Origin: Sediminimonas qiaohouensis DSM 21189
GTDB taxonomy: Bacteria; Pseudomonadota; Alphaproteobacteria; Rhodobacterales; Rhodobacteraceae
Direction of reading: 5' to 3'
Length of the DNA stretch: 64,000 bases
NCBI RefSeq assembly: GCF_000423645.1
Contig: NZ_AUIJ01000002.1
Coordinates: forward strand, 293,415-357,414
Positions 19,455-27,087 of the stretch are shown piece by piece. A program made the translations under genes and the position numbers. Numbering within the stretch: the stretch's first letter is position 1; every line of letters starts with the position of its first letter. A model generated the notes under the pieces. It saw nothing but the letters and a program-made list of their open reading frames with translations. It was not told the DNA's origin and made no database searches.

Positions 19455-19514
19455 GCGGCCGCTCCTCCTGTTCGTGCCTGAAATTTCGGCACAGATACCC
19501 CATCCGATTGCGTT

Positions 19515-19543
19515 TTGCTTGATTTTTACAAAACCCGTGTAAT
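19515..19543 (+). promoter_or_regulatory. Candidate sigma70 promoter of the cold-shock gene
   Basis: TTGCTT (19515-19520) and TGTAAT (19538-19543) have 17-base spacing in an AT-rich patch of otherwise GC-rich DNA. It predicts a leader of about 110 bases before the csp start, the long 5'UTR typical of cspA-type genes. Confidence 0.5.
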
Positions 19544-19662
19544 CATTCCAGTCGTGACGTCGGGTTCCGGGCGGTTAGGCAGCGCCCTGCCCCCGTACCC
19601 GGCGTGACCGCTCCCGGCCATCAACCGCGAGTGAACATGCAAGATCAAGGAGACGCGGGACA

Positions 19663-19869
19663 ATGCCCACTGGCACCGTGAAATGGTTCAACACCACCAA
19701 AGGCTACGGCTTTATCGCCCCCGAGGATGGGGGCAAGGATGTTTTCGTTCACATCTCGGCCGTTGAACGGTCGGGCCTCACAGGCCTGGCAGACAACCAA
19801 AAAGTTGGCTACGAGCTGCAAGAGGGGCGTGATGGCCGCCAGATGGCGGGCGATCTTTCCCTTCTGTAA
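19663..19869 (+). CDS. Cold shock domain protein (CspA family)
   Basis: A 68-residue single OB-fold RNA chaperone. The RNP1 motif is KGYGFIAPEDGG and RNP2 is DVFVHISAV; the start GTVKWFNTTKGYGF is standard for the family. It should bind single-stranded nucleic acid in the cytoplasm. AAGGAGAC lies shortly before the ATG. Many Rhodobacterales carry several Csp paralogs, so the number cannot be assigned. Confidence 0.96.
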   Translation: MPTGTVKWFNTTKGYGFIAPEDGGKDVFVHISAVERSGLTGLADNQKVGYELQEGRDGRQMAGDLSLL

Positions 19870-19901
19870 GGCGCATGAGGGCGCGCCCTCGCCGGCGCCT
19901 T
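19868..19901. terminator. Nested hairpin, bidirectional terminator between csp and DUF2177
   Basis: AAGGCGC (19868-19874) pairs with GCGCCTT (19895-19901) around an inner palindrome GAGGGCGCGCCCTC (19877-19890). It starts in the csp stop codon and ends in the stop of the convergent gene, so it can serve both. Confidence 0.6.
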
Positions 19902-20298
19902 AGCCGACCAGCCGCGCCACCATGACCCCGGCCCAGGCCGACACCGCCGTCAACGCGGCGCCCCAGGCAAGGTCCACCGCGACCATGTGCCAGTGCCAGT
20001 TGCGTAATGTGGCGTAGTTGGTGAACTCGTATGTGCCGTAGGCCATCGCGCCCAGGATCGCGCCCCCGATCAGCGCCTTGAGCGGCGCGCCCTGCGCAAG
20101 GGCGGGCATGGATACGAAGTGGACCAAACCGGCGATGTAGAACAGGTAGAACATCGCCGCAGGGACGATGCGCAGCTCATCCAATAGCTGCCCTGACAGG
20201 TTTCGCTCGAACAGCGGCCGCAGAACCTGCTTGAGCATGACGGCATCAAGCGCGAGAAAAACCACCGCTGTGGCAAAATAAGCGACAACAATCTGCAT
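19900..20298 (-). CDS. DUF2177 family membrane protein
   Basis: A 132-residue protein with four hydrophobic helices (about 3-22, 45-66, 74-92 and 108-128) and the family marks LDAVMLKQVLRPLF, FYLFYIAGLVHFVS and YGTYEFTNYATLRNW. DUF2177 proteins are small membrane proteins without an assigned activity. It converges on the cold-shock gene; upstream is the HPF-like gene on the same strand after 62 bases. Confidence 0.88.
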   Translation of the reverse strand: MQIVVAYFATAVVFLALDAVMLKQVLRPLFERNLSGQLLDELRIVPAAMFYLFYIAGLVHFVSMPALAQGAPLKALIGGAILGAMAYGTYEFTNYATLRNWHWHMVAVDLAWGAALTAVSAWAGVMVARLVG

Positions 20299-20360
20299 CG
20301 ATCAGAGCCTTTCGGTCGGGGCGGGTTGCGCAATAGATACGCGCCCGCCCCGCCGCCGGA

Positions 20361-20678
20361 TCAATGCCGATCTGCCAGTTTTCCAAACTCGTGATCCAGA
20401 TGGGACCGCATCTTCTTGGCCGCACCCTTGATCGCCGCAGCCACATCGGCGCCGTCATGGTGCACGGTATGCGGCTTTAGCCCCTCGGGGCGCGCCTCGA
20501 GCGTGCAGCGGATGTCGTCGGGGCCGCCCTTGCCCGCGTTGGTATCCTTCAAATGCAGCTCTGTGCGCGACAAACGCTTGACCAACGGCCCGAGGGTTTC
20601 GGTCACGATCTGCTCGGCCACCTCGGCCATTCGGTCGTCACCGCCGATATGGTGGTCTGTATTGAGTTGGAACTGCAT
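20361..20678 (-). CDS. HPF/RaiA-like ribosome-associated protein (short form)
   Basis: A 105-residue protein resembling the ribosome hibernation factor fold: an N-terminal strand MQFQLNTDHHIGGDD, helix MAEVAEQIVTETLGPLVKRLS, a strand pair with TELHLKD and DIRCTLEARPEG, and a C-terminal helix DVAAAIKGAAKKMRSHLDHEFGKL. The second ATG (20678) is preferred because GGAG sits seven bases before it; the ATG at 20684 would be only one base from it. Short HPF relatives bind the 30S decoding region during stress. Here the sequence is more acidic and His-rich than E. coli Hpf, so the role is inferred. Confidence 0.75.
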   Translation of the reverse strand: MQFQLNTDHHIGGDDRMAEVAEQIVTETLGPLVKRLSRTELHLKDTNAGKGGPDDIRCTLEARPEGLKPHTVHHDGADVAAAIKGAAKKMRSHLDHEFGKLADRH

Positions 20679-20754
20679 CTGCATTCTCCGTTCTAATGTG
20701 TGTTTTCGCTTGCTCGATCTAGGCAGGCATTGCTGGGCGCACAAGCCCAATATA

Positions 20755-21528
20755 TCATAGCGCGGTCCAGCCCCCATCGACACTGATCGTGGTTCCGGTG
20801 ATCTGCGTGGCCGCGTCCGAGCACAAGAATACCGCCGTGCCGCCGATCTGTTCGACCGTGGCGAATTCGCGCGAGGGCTGACGCTCAAGCATGACCTGCC
20901 GGATCACCTCTTCGCGGCCCATCTGGTATTTCTCCATCGTGTCCGGGATCTGTGCCTCGACCAGCGGCGTCAGGACATAACCGGGACAAATCGCGTTGGC
21001 GGTGATCGGCTCTTGCGCGGTTTCCAGGGCCGTCGTCTTGGTCAGGCCGACAACGCCGTGCTTTGCGGCCACGTAGGCCGATTTGTAGGGCGACGCGGTC
21101 AATCCGTGCGCACTTGCGACATTCACGACACGGCCCCACCCGGCCTTGCGCATCATCGGCAGCGCGGCGGCGGTGGTGTGAAAGGCCGAGCTCATGTTGA
21201 TCGCGATAATCGCGTCCCATTTGTCGGCCGGAAACTCTTCGATCGGGGCGACGTGTTGAATGCCGGCGTTGTTGACCAGGATATCGCAGGCGCCCGCGGT
21301 CTCGATCAGGGCGCGACAATCGGATGCCTTCGACATGTCGGCGGGCAGGTAACGGGCCACAACGCCGAATTCCTGCGCGATACCGGCCGCCAGGGCGTGG
21401 TCCTCATCGCGGTCCGTGAAAGAGTTGAGCACGACATCCGCACCCGCGCGGGCCAATTCGCGCACAACGCCCAGTCCGATGCCGGAATTCGATCCGGTCA
21501 CGACCGCGGTCTTTCCCTTGAGTGACAT
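20755..21528 (-). CDS. bdhA: D-beta-hydroxybutyrate dehydrogenase (SDR)
   Basis: NAD-dependent enzyme interconverting 3-hydroxybutyrate and acetoacetate, used in polyhydroxybutyrate turnover. From the ATG at 21528 (GGAGGG upstream) it has 257 residues. Visible are TGSNSGIGLG (cofactor loop), NNAGIQHVAPIEEFP, the catalytic Ser in NVASAHGLTASP, YVAAK and the family-specific AICPGYVLTPLVEAQIPD and C-terminal VDGGWTAL. These match alphaproteobacterial bdhA closely. No other PHB gene is adjacent. Confidence 0.93.
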   Translation of the reverse strand: MSLKGKTAVVTGSNSGIGLGVVRELARAGADVVLNSFTDRDEDHALAAGIAQEFGVVARYLPADMSKASDCRALIETAGACDILVNNAGIQHVAPIEEFPADKWDAIIAINMSSAFHTTAAALPMMRKAGWGRVVNVASAHGLTASPYKSAYVAAKHGVVGLTKTTALETAQEPITANAICPGYVLTPLVEAQIPDTMEKYQMGREEVIRQVMLERQPSREFATVEQIGGTAVFLCSDAATQITGTTISVDGGWTAL

Positions 21529-21641
21529 CCAGTTCCCTCCATCTTGTTGCCGCGCCGACAGTAGCGGCTGTTTGGCGGGAAGGAAACGCACCTCGATTCG
21601 GGGGGGTGAAACCGGCCTGTGCTCGCCGTGCCGATGGTCAT

Positions 21642-21669
21642 AAAAAAAACGCCCGCACAAGGCGGGCGT
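21642..21669 (-). terminator. Strong Rho-independent terminator of the sRNA candidate
   Basis: An 8-bp GC-rich stem with a 5-base loop (21649-21669) is followed, in the leftward direction, by eight U (A-run 21642-21649 on the plus strand). It is the most canonical intrinsic terminator in the window, yet no protein gene on that strand ends here. Confidence 0.85.
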
Positions 21670-21717
21670 CCAGTTATTGAGGCAGGTTTCATACAGGCAA
21701 GAAACCTATCGAGCAGT
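21642..21717 (-). ncRNA. Candidate small RNA (~76 nt) with intrinsic terminator
   Basis: The 303-base gap between bdhA and the solute-binding protein gene holds a leftward transcription unit with no ORF. It has a good promoter (TTGGAA-17-TATAAA), a start near 21717, a 7-bp stem-loop (GAAACCT 21701-21707 with AGGTTTC 21684-21690) and a textbook terminator: ACGCCCGC-loop-GCGGGCGT followed by eight U on the minus strand. The terminator stops before the bdhA start, so this is either a free-standing sRNA or an attenuated bdhA leader. I do not recognise the family. Confidence 0.6.
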
Positions 21718-21723
21718 GCCCTC

Positions 21724-21752
21724 TTTATAAGCAATTCAACGCCTTCTTCCAA
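21724..21752 (-). promoter_or_regulatory. Promoter of the sRNA candidate
   Basis: On the minus strand TTGGAA (21752-21747) and TATAAA (21729-21724) are separated by 17 bases, close to the consensus sigma70 layout and unusually strong for this GC-rich genome. Confidence 0.55.
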
Positions 21753-21761
21753 GCTAAAAGT

Positions 21762-21790
21762 TTGAAAACCCTTCAATCTGTGGCTAGTGT
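21762..21790 (+). promoter_or_regulatory. Promoter of the solute-binding protein gene
   Basis: TTGAAA (21762-21767) and TAGTGT (21785-21790) with 17-base spacing lie ~40 bases before the ATG. It is back to back with the sRNA promoter, so the two units could share regulation. Confidence 0.5.
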
Positions 21791-21831
21791 GGGGCACATA
21801 AAAACAAGGGCAGAGCAGGATTGTTGCCAAA

Positions 21832-23655
21832 ATGAGAGCGGATTTTTTCCATGGTTGGCGCCGGGCCGCGATCGGATTCGCGCTTCTTGTTGCGGCCGGA
21901 TCGGCAAGTGCCGAGGGCGGACACGCCCTAGCCATGTATGGCGAGCCCGCTTTGCCACCAGATTTTGTATCCCTACCCTACGCAAATCCCGACGCCCCCA
22001 AGGGCGGGCGCATCGTCATGGGCAACACTGGCGGGTTCAATTCGCTCAATCCGTTCGTCCTGAAAGGCACCGCGCCGTGGCAACTCAGGTTTCTTGCCTA
22101 TGAATCCCTGATGGGTCGAAATTGGGACGAACCCTTCTCGCTTTACGGGTTGCTGGCCGAATCGGTCGCGGTCGGACCGAATCGGGAATGGGTCGAATTT
22201 ACCCTCCGCCCGGAGGCCCGGTTTTCCGATGGCAGCCCCGTCACGGTCGAGGATGTGATCTGGTCCTACGACATATTGGGGCGGCGCGGGCATCCCCGGT
22301 ACCTCGGCTTCGCCCAGAAGATCGAGACCATCGCCCAAACTGGCCCGCGTAGCCTGCGCATCACCTTCAACACCAAAGATCGGGAGCTGGCATTGATCGC
22401 CGGATTGCGCCCGATCCTCAAAAAGGCGCAATGGGAGGGCCGCGATTTCGGCGATGCGACCCTGAACGAAATCCCGATTGGAACCGCCCCCTACGTCGTC
22501 ACCGACTATGAGCAGGGCCGGGATGTCACCCTTAGCCGCGATCCCGATTACTGGGGCCGCGACCTGCCCCTGCGCCGCGGCACCAACAACCTCGACGAGA
22601 TCCGGATCGAGTTTTTCGCCGACGAATCCGTTCTGTTCGAAGCGTTCAAATCCGGCGTGCTGACCGCGTACCGGGAAACCAACGCCGAGAAATGGGCCGA
22701 ACAGTATGATTTCCCTGCCGTGCAGCGCGGCGATATCGTCAAGTCCGAGATCGAGCATCAGCGCCCCTCGGGCATGACAGGCTATGCCATGAACACCCGC
22801 AATCCCCTGTTCAAGGATTGGCGCGTGCGCGAGGCGATGCTGCTGGCGTTCAACTTCGATTATATCAACGGGACGGTGACGGGCGGGCGGCAGGCGCGGA
22901 TCACGTCGTATTTTTCCAATTCCGAACTGGCGATGCGGCCCGGCCCGGCCAAGGGCGACGTGCGCGCCCTTCTGGACCCGTTTGCCGGTGACATGCCCCC
23001 CGGCGCAATGGATGGCTACACCCTGCCCAAGGGGGACGGCACGGCGCGCAACCGCGACAACTTGCGCCGCGCGGCGCGCCTTCTGCGCAAGGCCGGCTGG
23101 CACATCGAGGAGGGGCGCCTTGTCAACGACGCAGGACAGCCCTTTGCGTTCGAAGTGCTGCTTCGGCAGGGCGACACCACCGCGCAATCGGTGTTCGAGA
23201 TCTACCGCGCGGCGCTCGCGCGGCTGGGCATCGACGTGACCATCTCGACCGTGGACAACGCGCAGTTCAGCCAACGCGAGGCGCAGCTTGATTTCGACAT
23301 GATCCCGATACGCCGGAGCCTGTCGCTCTCACCCGGGAACGAGCAGCGCCTTTACTGGGGTTCGGACGGGGCACAGCGCCCCGGCACCCGCAACCTCATG
23401 GGGGTAGAGTCGGACGCGGTGGATACGATGATCGACAAGCTGGTCAATTCCCGCGCGCGGGGCGATTTCGTCGCCGCGGCGCGCGCGCTTGACCGCGCGT
23501 TGATGGCCGGGCGCTACGTGATCCCGATCTGGACCTCGACGGTGGATCGCATTGCCCACGCCAAGGCCCTGAAATATCCCGAAATCCTACCAATATACGG
23601 CGATCGGATCGGGTGGATGCCCGATGTTTGGTGGCATGAGGAGCAGAGCAAATGA
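21832..23655 (+). CDS. Family-5 extracellular solute-binding protein (oligopeptide/YejA-like)
   Basis: A 607-residue periplasmic binding protein of the SBP_bac_5 family, closest in layout to YejA-type peptide and microcin C binding proteins. It has a signal peptide (cleavage after SASA near residue 27), then ALAMYGEPALPPDF, APKGGRIVMG, FNSLNPFVLKG, the family core ESLMGRNWDEPFSLYGLLAES, and FTLRPEARFSDGSPVTVEDVIWSYD. Such proteins deliver peptides to an ABC permease, but no permease or ATPase genes are in the window, so it is an orphan. The next gene, a small lipoprotein, overlaps it by four bases. Confidence 0.92.
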   Translation: MRADFFHGWRRAAIGFALLVAAGSASAEGGHALAMYGEPALPPDFVSLPYANPDAPKGGRIVMGNTGGFNSLNPFVLKGTAPWQLRFLAYESLMGRNWDEPFSLYGLLAESVAVGPNREWVEFTLRPEARFSDGSPVTVEDVIWSYDILGRRGHPRYLGFAQKIETIAQTGPRSLRITFNTKDRELALIAGLRPILKKAQWEGRDFGDATLNEIPIGTAPYVVTDYEQGRDVTLSRDPDYWGRDLPLRRGTNNLDEIRIEFFADESVLFEAFKSGVLTAYRETNAEKWAEQYDFPAVQRGDIVKSEIEHQRPSGMTGYAMNTRNPLFKDWRVREAMLLAFNFDYINGTVTGGRQARITSYFSNSELAMRPGPAKGDVRALLDPFAGDMPPGAMDGYTLPKGDGTARNRDNLRRAARLLRKAGWHIEEGRLVNDAGQPFAFEVLLRQGDTTAQSVFEIYRAALARLGIDVTISTVDNAQFSQREAQLDFDMIPIRRSLSLSPGNEQRLYWGSDGAQRPGTRNLMGVESDAVDTMIDKLVNSRARGDFVAAARALDRALMAGRYVIPIWTSTVDRIAHAKALKYPEILPIYGDRIGWMPDVWWHEEQSK

Positions 23656-23795
23656 AATCAGGCAAGGCATTCGCGCGCCCCTTCACGCGGGTTATCGCGC
23701 TTATCGGGCTGGGGCTATTGGCGGGCTGCGCCACGGTCGACGGCGTGGGCCAGGACATATCGGGCGGGTCCCGCTGGGTCCAAAGCTGGTTCTGA
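23652..23795 (+). CDS. Entericidin EcnA/B-type small lipoprotein
   Basis: This 47-residue ORF starts with an ATG overlapping the solute-binding protein stop (ATGA). A basic N-terminus (MKSGKAFARPFTR) and hydrophobic stretch VIALIGLGLLAGC form a lipoprotein signal with lipobox LAGC (Cys26). The mature part, CATVDGVGQDISGGSRWVQSWF, matches the entericidin pattern (C.TV.G.G.DI..G). Entericidins are tiny envelope lipoproteins linked in E. coli to stationary-phase lysis and its antidote; a toxin role here is unproven. Confidence 0.85.
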   Translation: MKSGKAFARPFTRVIALIGLGLLAGCATVDGVGQDISGGSRWVQSWF

Positions 23796-23835
23796 GGCGG
23801 GCCGCCCGCGCCCGGGCCAAGACCGGCAAACGCCC

Positions 23836-24459
23836 TCAGGTAAGCGACGTGACCCACAGGATAGTCGCGTCATCCTGGCTGACCGAGATCACGTTGTGCC
23901 CCATTCCAGCATCGTAATAGGCGCTGTCACCGCGCCGCATCTCGATCGGTGCATGGTACTCGGTGAAGAAGTGGATCACCCCGGTGAGCACATAGAGAAA
24001 CTCCTCGCCATCGTGACGCACCCAGCCGTCGAACTCCTCCATGCTGCGGGCCCGCACGCGCGCGCGGTAGGGCAACATTTTCTTGGCGTCCAATCCCTCG
24101 GCCAGCAGCTCGTGCTCATAGGTGGCGGTGACATGCGGTTTTCCCTCGCCCGAGCGGGTCGCGATCAGGCGCGCCGCGTCATGTGCGCGCTCCGGCGGGG
24201 TAAAAAGCTGCGGCACCGAGATATCAAGCCCGACCGCCAGCTTCTTTAGCGCCTCGTAAGTCGGTGACATCTGGCCATTTTCAATCTTTGACACCGTCGA
24301 GCGCGCCAGTCCCGCCTGCCCCGATGCTTGCTCCAGGGTCATGCCGCGCGCCTTTCGCAACTCGCGCACGCGCACGCCCAGGTTGATGGGATCAGCGCGC
24401 GATGCGGCCCCGGACGCACGTGCGATCCGGATCAGGGCCCTGGGGTCGGATTGGGTCAT
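23836..24459 (-). CDS. XRE-family regulator with C-terminal cupin domain
   Basis: 207 residues from the ATG at 24459. Residues ~25-80 are a lambda-repressor-type helix-turn-helix (VRELRKARGMTLEQASGQAGLARSTVSKIENGQMSPTYEALKKLA). Residues ~130-205 are a cupin_2 sensor barrel (EFLYVLTGVIHFF; RRGDSAYYDAGMGHNV). Such proteins often repress the adjacent divergent operon and sense its substrate through the cupin. Here the divergent neighbour, 64 bases away, is the acyl-CoA ligase operon, its likely target. Confidence 0.9.
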   Translation of the reverse strand: MTQSDPRALIRIARASGAASRADPINLGVRVRELRKARGMTLEQASGQAGLARSTVSKIENGQMSPTYEALKKLAVGLDISVPQLFTPPERAHDAARLIATRSGEGKPHVTATYEHELLAEGLDAKKMLPYRARVRARSMEEFDGWVRHDGEEFLYVLTGVIHFFTEYHAPIEMRRGDSAYYDAGMGHNVISVSQDDATILWVTSLT

Positions 24460-24523
24460 ACACTGTCTATAGGCAGGCGCGGGGCCGCTTGCAACTGCGC
24501 CGCGCCAAGCATAGCAAGACGCC

Positions 24524-26056
24524 ATGAAAGCGATCTTCGACCACGGCCACGACGCCCCCTGCCCGCACCCGTTCAACCTTGCGGCCCATGTTCTGGGCCG
24601 CGCGGACGCGCTGGCGGACAAAACCGCCCTTGCCGTCGTATCCCCCGAGCAGTCCAGCGAATGGAGCTACCGCGACTTGCAATCGGCGGTTCTGGGAACC
24701 GCAACTGGGCTGCTGCGAGCCGGTTTCGAACCCGGTGACGTGCTGCTCATGCGGCTGGGCAACACGGTTGATTTCCCGCTGGCCTACCTTGGCGCGATCG
24801 CGGCCGGGTTGGTGCCGGTCCCCACCGCCGCGCAACTGACGGCGCATGAGGTAGGCAAGATGGTGCGGGGATTGTCGCCTGCCGGCATCCTGCGCGATCC
24901 GCGCGTGCCCTGCCCCGACGATACCGGCCTGACCGTGCTGGATACCCAGCAGCTTGCCGCGATGCGCATGCTGCCGCCGGCCAGCTACGCAATGGGCGAT
25001 CCCGAGCGGCTGGCGTATATCATCTATACATCCGGCACATCGGGCGTGCCCCGCGCGGTACAGCACGCGCACCGCGCGATTTGGGCACGGCGGATGATGC
25101 ATCAGGGATGGTACGGCCTGGGGGCCCAGGACAAGCTGATGCACGCGGGCGCCTTCAACTGGACCTATACGCTGGGCACCGGGCTGATGGATCCGTGGAC
25201 CGTCGGCGCCACCGCCCTGATCCCGGCAGAAGGCGTCGATCCCGGCGCGCTGCCCGAGCTGATGCGCGCCCACGACGCGACGATGTTCGCTGCCGCGCCC
25301 GGTGTCTACCGCAAGGTACTCTCAAAACATAGCCGCATGGACCTTCCCGCACTGCGCCACGGCCTCGCCGCGGGCGAAAAACTGTCCGACACGATACGCA
25401 CCGATTGGACCGCGGCCACCGGCACCGCGATATTCGAGGCATACGGCATGTCGGAATGCTCGACCTTCATATCCGGTAGCCCGTCCGAACCCGCCCGCCC
25501 CGGCACCTTGGGCCGACCGCAGATGGGCCGCCGCGTCGCCATCGTCACGCCCGAAGGGGCGCCCGTGAACATCGGCGAGGAGGGCACGATCGCGGTGTCG
25601 CGCAATGATCCGGGGCTGATGCTGGGCTATCTCGGGGCGCCCGAGGACACCGCCGCCCGGATGCGCGGCGACTGGTTCCTGACCGGCGATCAGGGCGCCA
25701 TGGACGTGGACGGGCACATCACCTACATGGGCCGCGCCGACGACATGATGAACGCGGGCGGCTTTCGCGTCTCCCCGCTTGAGGTCGAGGCGGCGCTGTC
25801 GGTGCATCCTGGCATCGATCAGGTCGGCGTGACCGATGTCGAGGTCAAGCGCGACACCCGCATCATCGCCGCCTTCTACACCGGTCCCGCGGAACTGAAC
25901 GAGGCGCAATTGCGCGACTTTGCGTCCGAGCGGCTGGCGCGCTACAAGCAGCCGCGCGCGTATGTTCACCTCGACTCCCTGCCCACGGGCGCAAACGGAA
26001 AACTGCTGCGCCGCGCGCTTCGCGATCACTTCACCAATTCAACCGGAGGCCGATAA
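24524..26056 (+). CDS. AMP-forming acyl-CoA synthetase/ligase
   Basis: A 510-residue adenylate-forming enzyme activating a carboxylic acid to its CoA thioester through an acyl-AMP. Motifs: P-loop YTSGTSGVPRAVQH (~residue 168), A5-type FEAYGMSECSTF, GDWFLTGDQGAMDVDGHITYMGRADDM with hinge Asp, and the catalytic Lys in LPTGANGKLLRRALR near the C-terminus. The layout resembles benzoate/short-chain acyl-CoA ligases; the acid cannot be assigned. It is the first gene of an operon with FrnE-like, K+-channel and MFS genes, divergent from the XRE-cupin regulator. Confidence 0.88.
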   Translation: MKAIFDHGHDAPCPHPFNLAAHVLGRADALADKTALAVVSPEQSSEWSYRDLQSAVLGTATGLLRAGFEPGDVLLMRLGNTVDFPLAYLGAIAAGLVPVPTAAQLTAHEVGKMVRGLSPAGILRDPRVPCPDDTGLTVLDTQQLAAMRMLPPASYAMGDPERLAYIIYTSGTSGVPRAVQHAHRAIWARRMMHQGWYGLGAQDKLMHAGAFNWTYTLGTGLMDPWTVGATALIPAEGVDPGALPELMRAHDATMFAAAPGVYRKVLSKHSRMDLPALRHGLAAGEKLSDTIRTDWTAATGTAIFEAYGMSECSTFISGSPSEPARPGTLGRPQMGRRVAIVTPEGAPVNIGEEGTIAVSRNDPGLMLGYLGAPEDTAARMRGDWFLTGDQGAMDVDGHITYMGRADDMMNAGGFRVSPLEVEAALSVHPGIDQVGVTDVEVKRDTRIIAAFYTGPAELNEAQLRDFASERLARYKQPRAYVHLDSLPTGANGKLLRRALRDHFTNSTGGR

Positions 26057-26691
26057 TGGTCAAACTCGACATCATGTCAGACCCGATCTGCCCCTGGTGC
26101 CATATCGGCAAGGCGCAGCTCGACCACGCCCTGTCCGAGCGCCCCAACCATCCGTTTGAGATCGAATGGCACCCGTTCCAACTCAACCCGGAAATGCCCG
26201 CCGAGGGCATGGACCGGCGCGCATATCTAGAGGCGAAGTTCGGCGGCAAGGAACAGGCCGCCGAGGTCTACTCAAGAATCGACGCCGCCGCGCGGGCCGC
26301 CGGGCTCGAGATCGACTTTGCCGCGATCGGTCGCACGCCCAACACGATCAACGCGCACCGCCTGATCCATTGGGCCGGGATCGAGGGGCGCCAGACCGCG
26401 ATGGTCTCCGCCTTGTTCGCCGCCTATTTCCACCAGGGCCGGGACATAGGGCGCACCGACGTACTGGCCGATATTGCCGACAGCGTCGAGATGGACGCCT
26501 CCGTGGTGATGCGCCTGCTTGAAACCGACGCGGACCGCGACACCATCGTTGAGCGCGACAAGGCCGCGCGCGACATGGGCATCTCGGCGGTGCCCACCTT
26601 CATCGTGGCCGGACAGCACGCAGTGCCCGGCGCACAGCCCCCCGAGACGTGGCTAAACGTGATCGACGAGATCAGTTCCCGAGGCGCCTGA
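26056..26691 (+). CDS. DsbA-family oxidoreductase, FrnE-like
   Basis: A 211-residue thioredoxin-fold protein with an inserted helical domain. The active site is CPWC (DPICPWCHIGKAQLD) and the cis-Pro loop is SAVPTFIV. No signal peptide, so cytoplasmic, as for the FrnE / 2-hydroxychromene-2-carboxylate isomerase-like group of the DsbA superfamily. The ATG overlaps the ligase stop by one base (TAATG). Possible roles are a redox step in polyketide or aromatic metabolism or general thiol chemistry. Confidence 0.88.
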   Translation: MVKLDIMSDPICPWCHIGKAQLDHALSERPNHPFEIEWHPFQLNPEMPAEGMDRRAYLEAKFGGKEQAAEVYSRIDAAARAAGLEIDFAAIGRTPNTINAHRLIHWAGIEGRQTAMVSALFAAYFHQGRDIGRTDVLADIADSVEMDASVVMRLLETDADRDTIVERDKAARDMGISAVPTFIVAGQHAVPGAQPPETWLNVIDEISSRGA

Positions 26692-26715
26692 GCGTAACAA
26701 CAAAGGAGCTGCATC

Positions 26716-27087
26716 ATGGCCAAGGAAGGCATCCTGATCGTCTTTGCCGTGCTCGCCCTTGTCCTTGGGGTCGGCACCGTGTTCTTTCACCTCGTCGAGG
26801 GCTGGAGCTGGCTTGACGCCTACTTCTTTACCGTCATCACGGTCTCGACCGTGGGCTACGGTAGCCTCGTCCCCGTCACCGCGCTTGGCAAGATCGGCAC
26901 GACGATCCTGATTTTTGTCGGCCTCGGCGTTTTCGGGGCCGCGATTCAGCAATTCAGCCGCCTGACCTACGAGGCGCGCCTCAAGCGGCGCCGGAAACTG
27001 CGCGACGCGATCGCGGCAAATGTCGCGGAAGAGGCCGCATCGGACGCCGCATCGGGCGCCGGCACCACGTCGGAGCGATCTGAATGA
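26716..27087 (+). CDS. Two-helix potassium channel (Ion_trans_2/KcsA-like)
   Basis: 123 residues with TM1 (ILIVFAVLALVLGVGTVFF), a pore helix and the selectivity filter TVSTVGYGS, then TM2 (IGTTILIFVGLGVFGAAI) and a charged cytoplasmic tail. This is the minimal K+-channel architecture; it would assemble as a tetramer. AAAGGAG lies seven bases before the ATG. No regulatory RCK domain is present. The stop overlaps the MFS start (ATGA). Confidence 0.92.
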   Translation: MAKEGILIVFAVLALVLGVGTVFFHLVEGWSWLDAYFFTVITVSTVGYGSLVPVTALGKIGTTILIFVGLGVFGAAIQQFSRLTYEARLKRRRKLRDAIAANVAEEAASDAASGAGTTSERSE

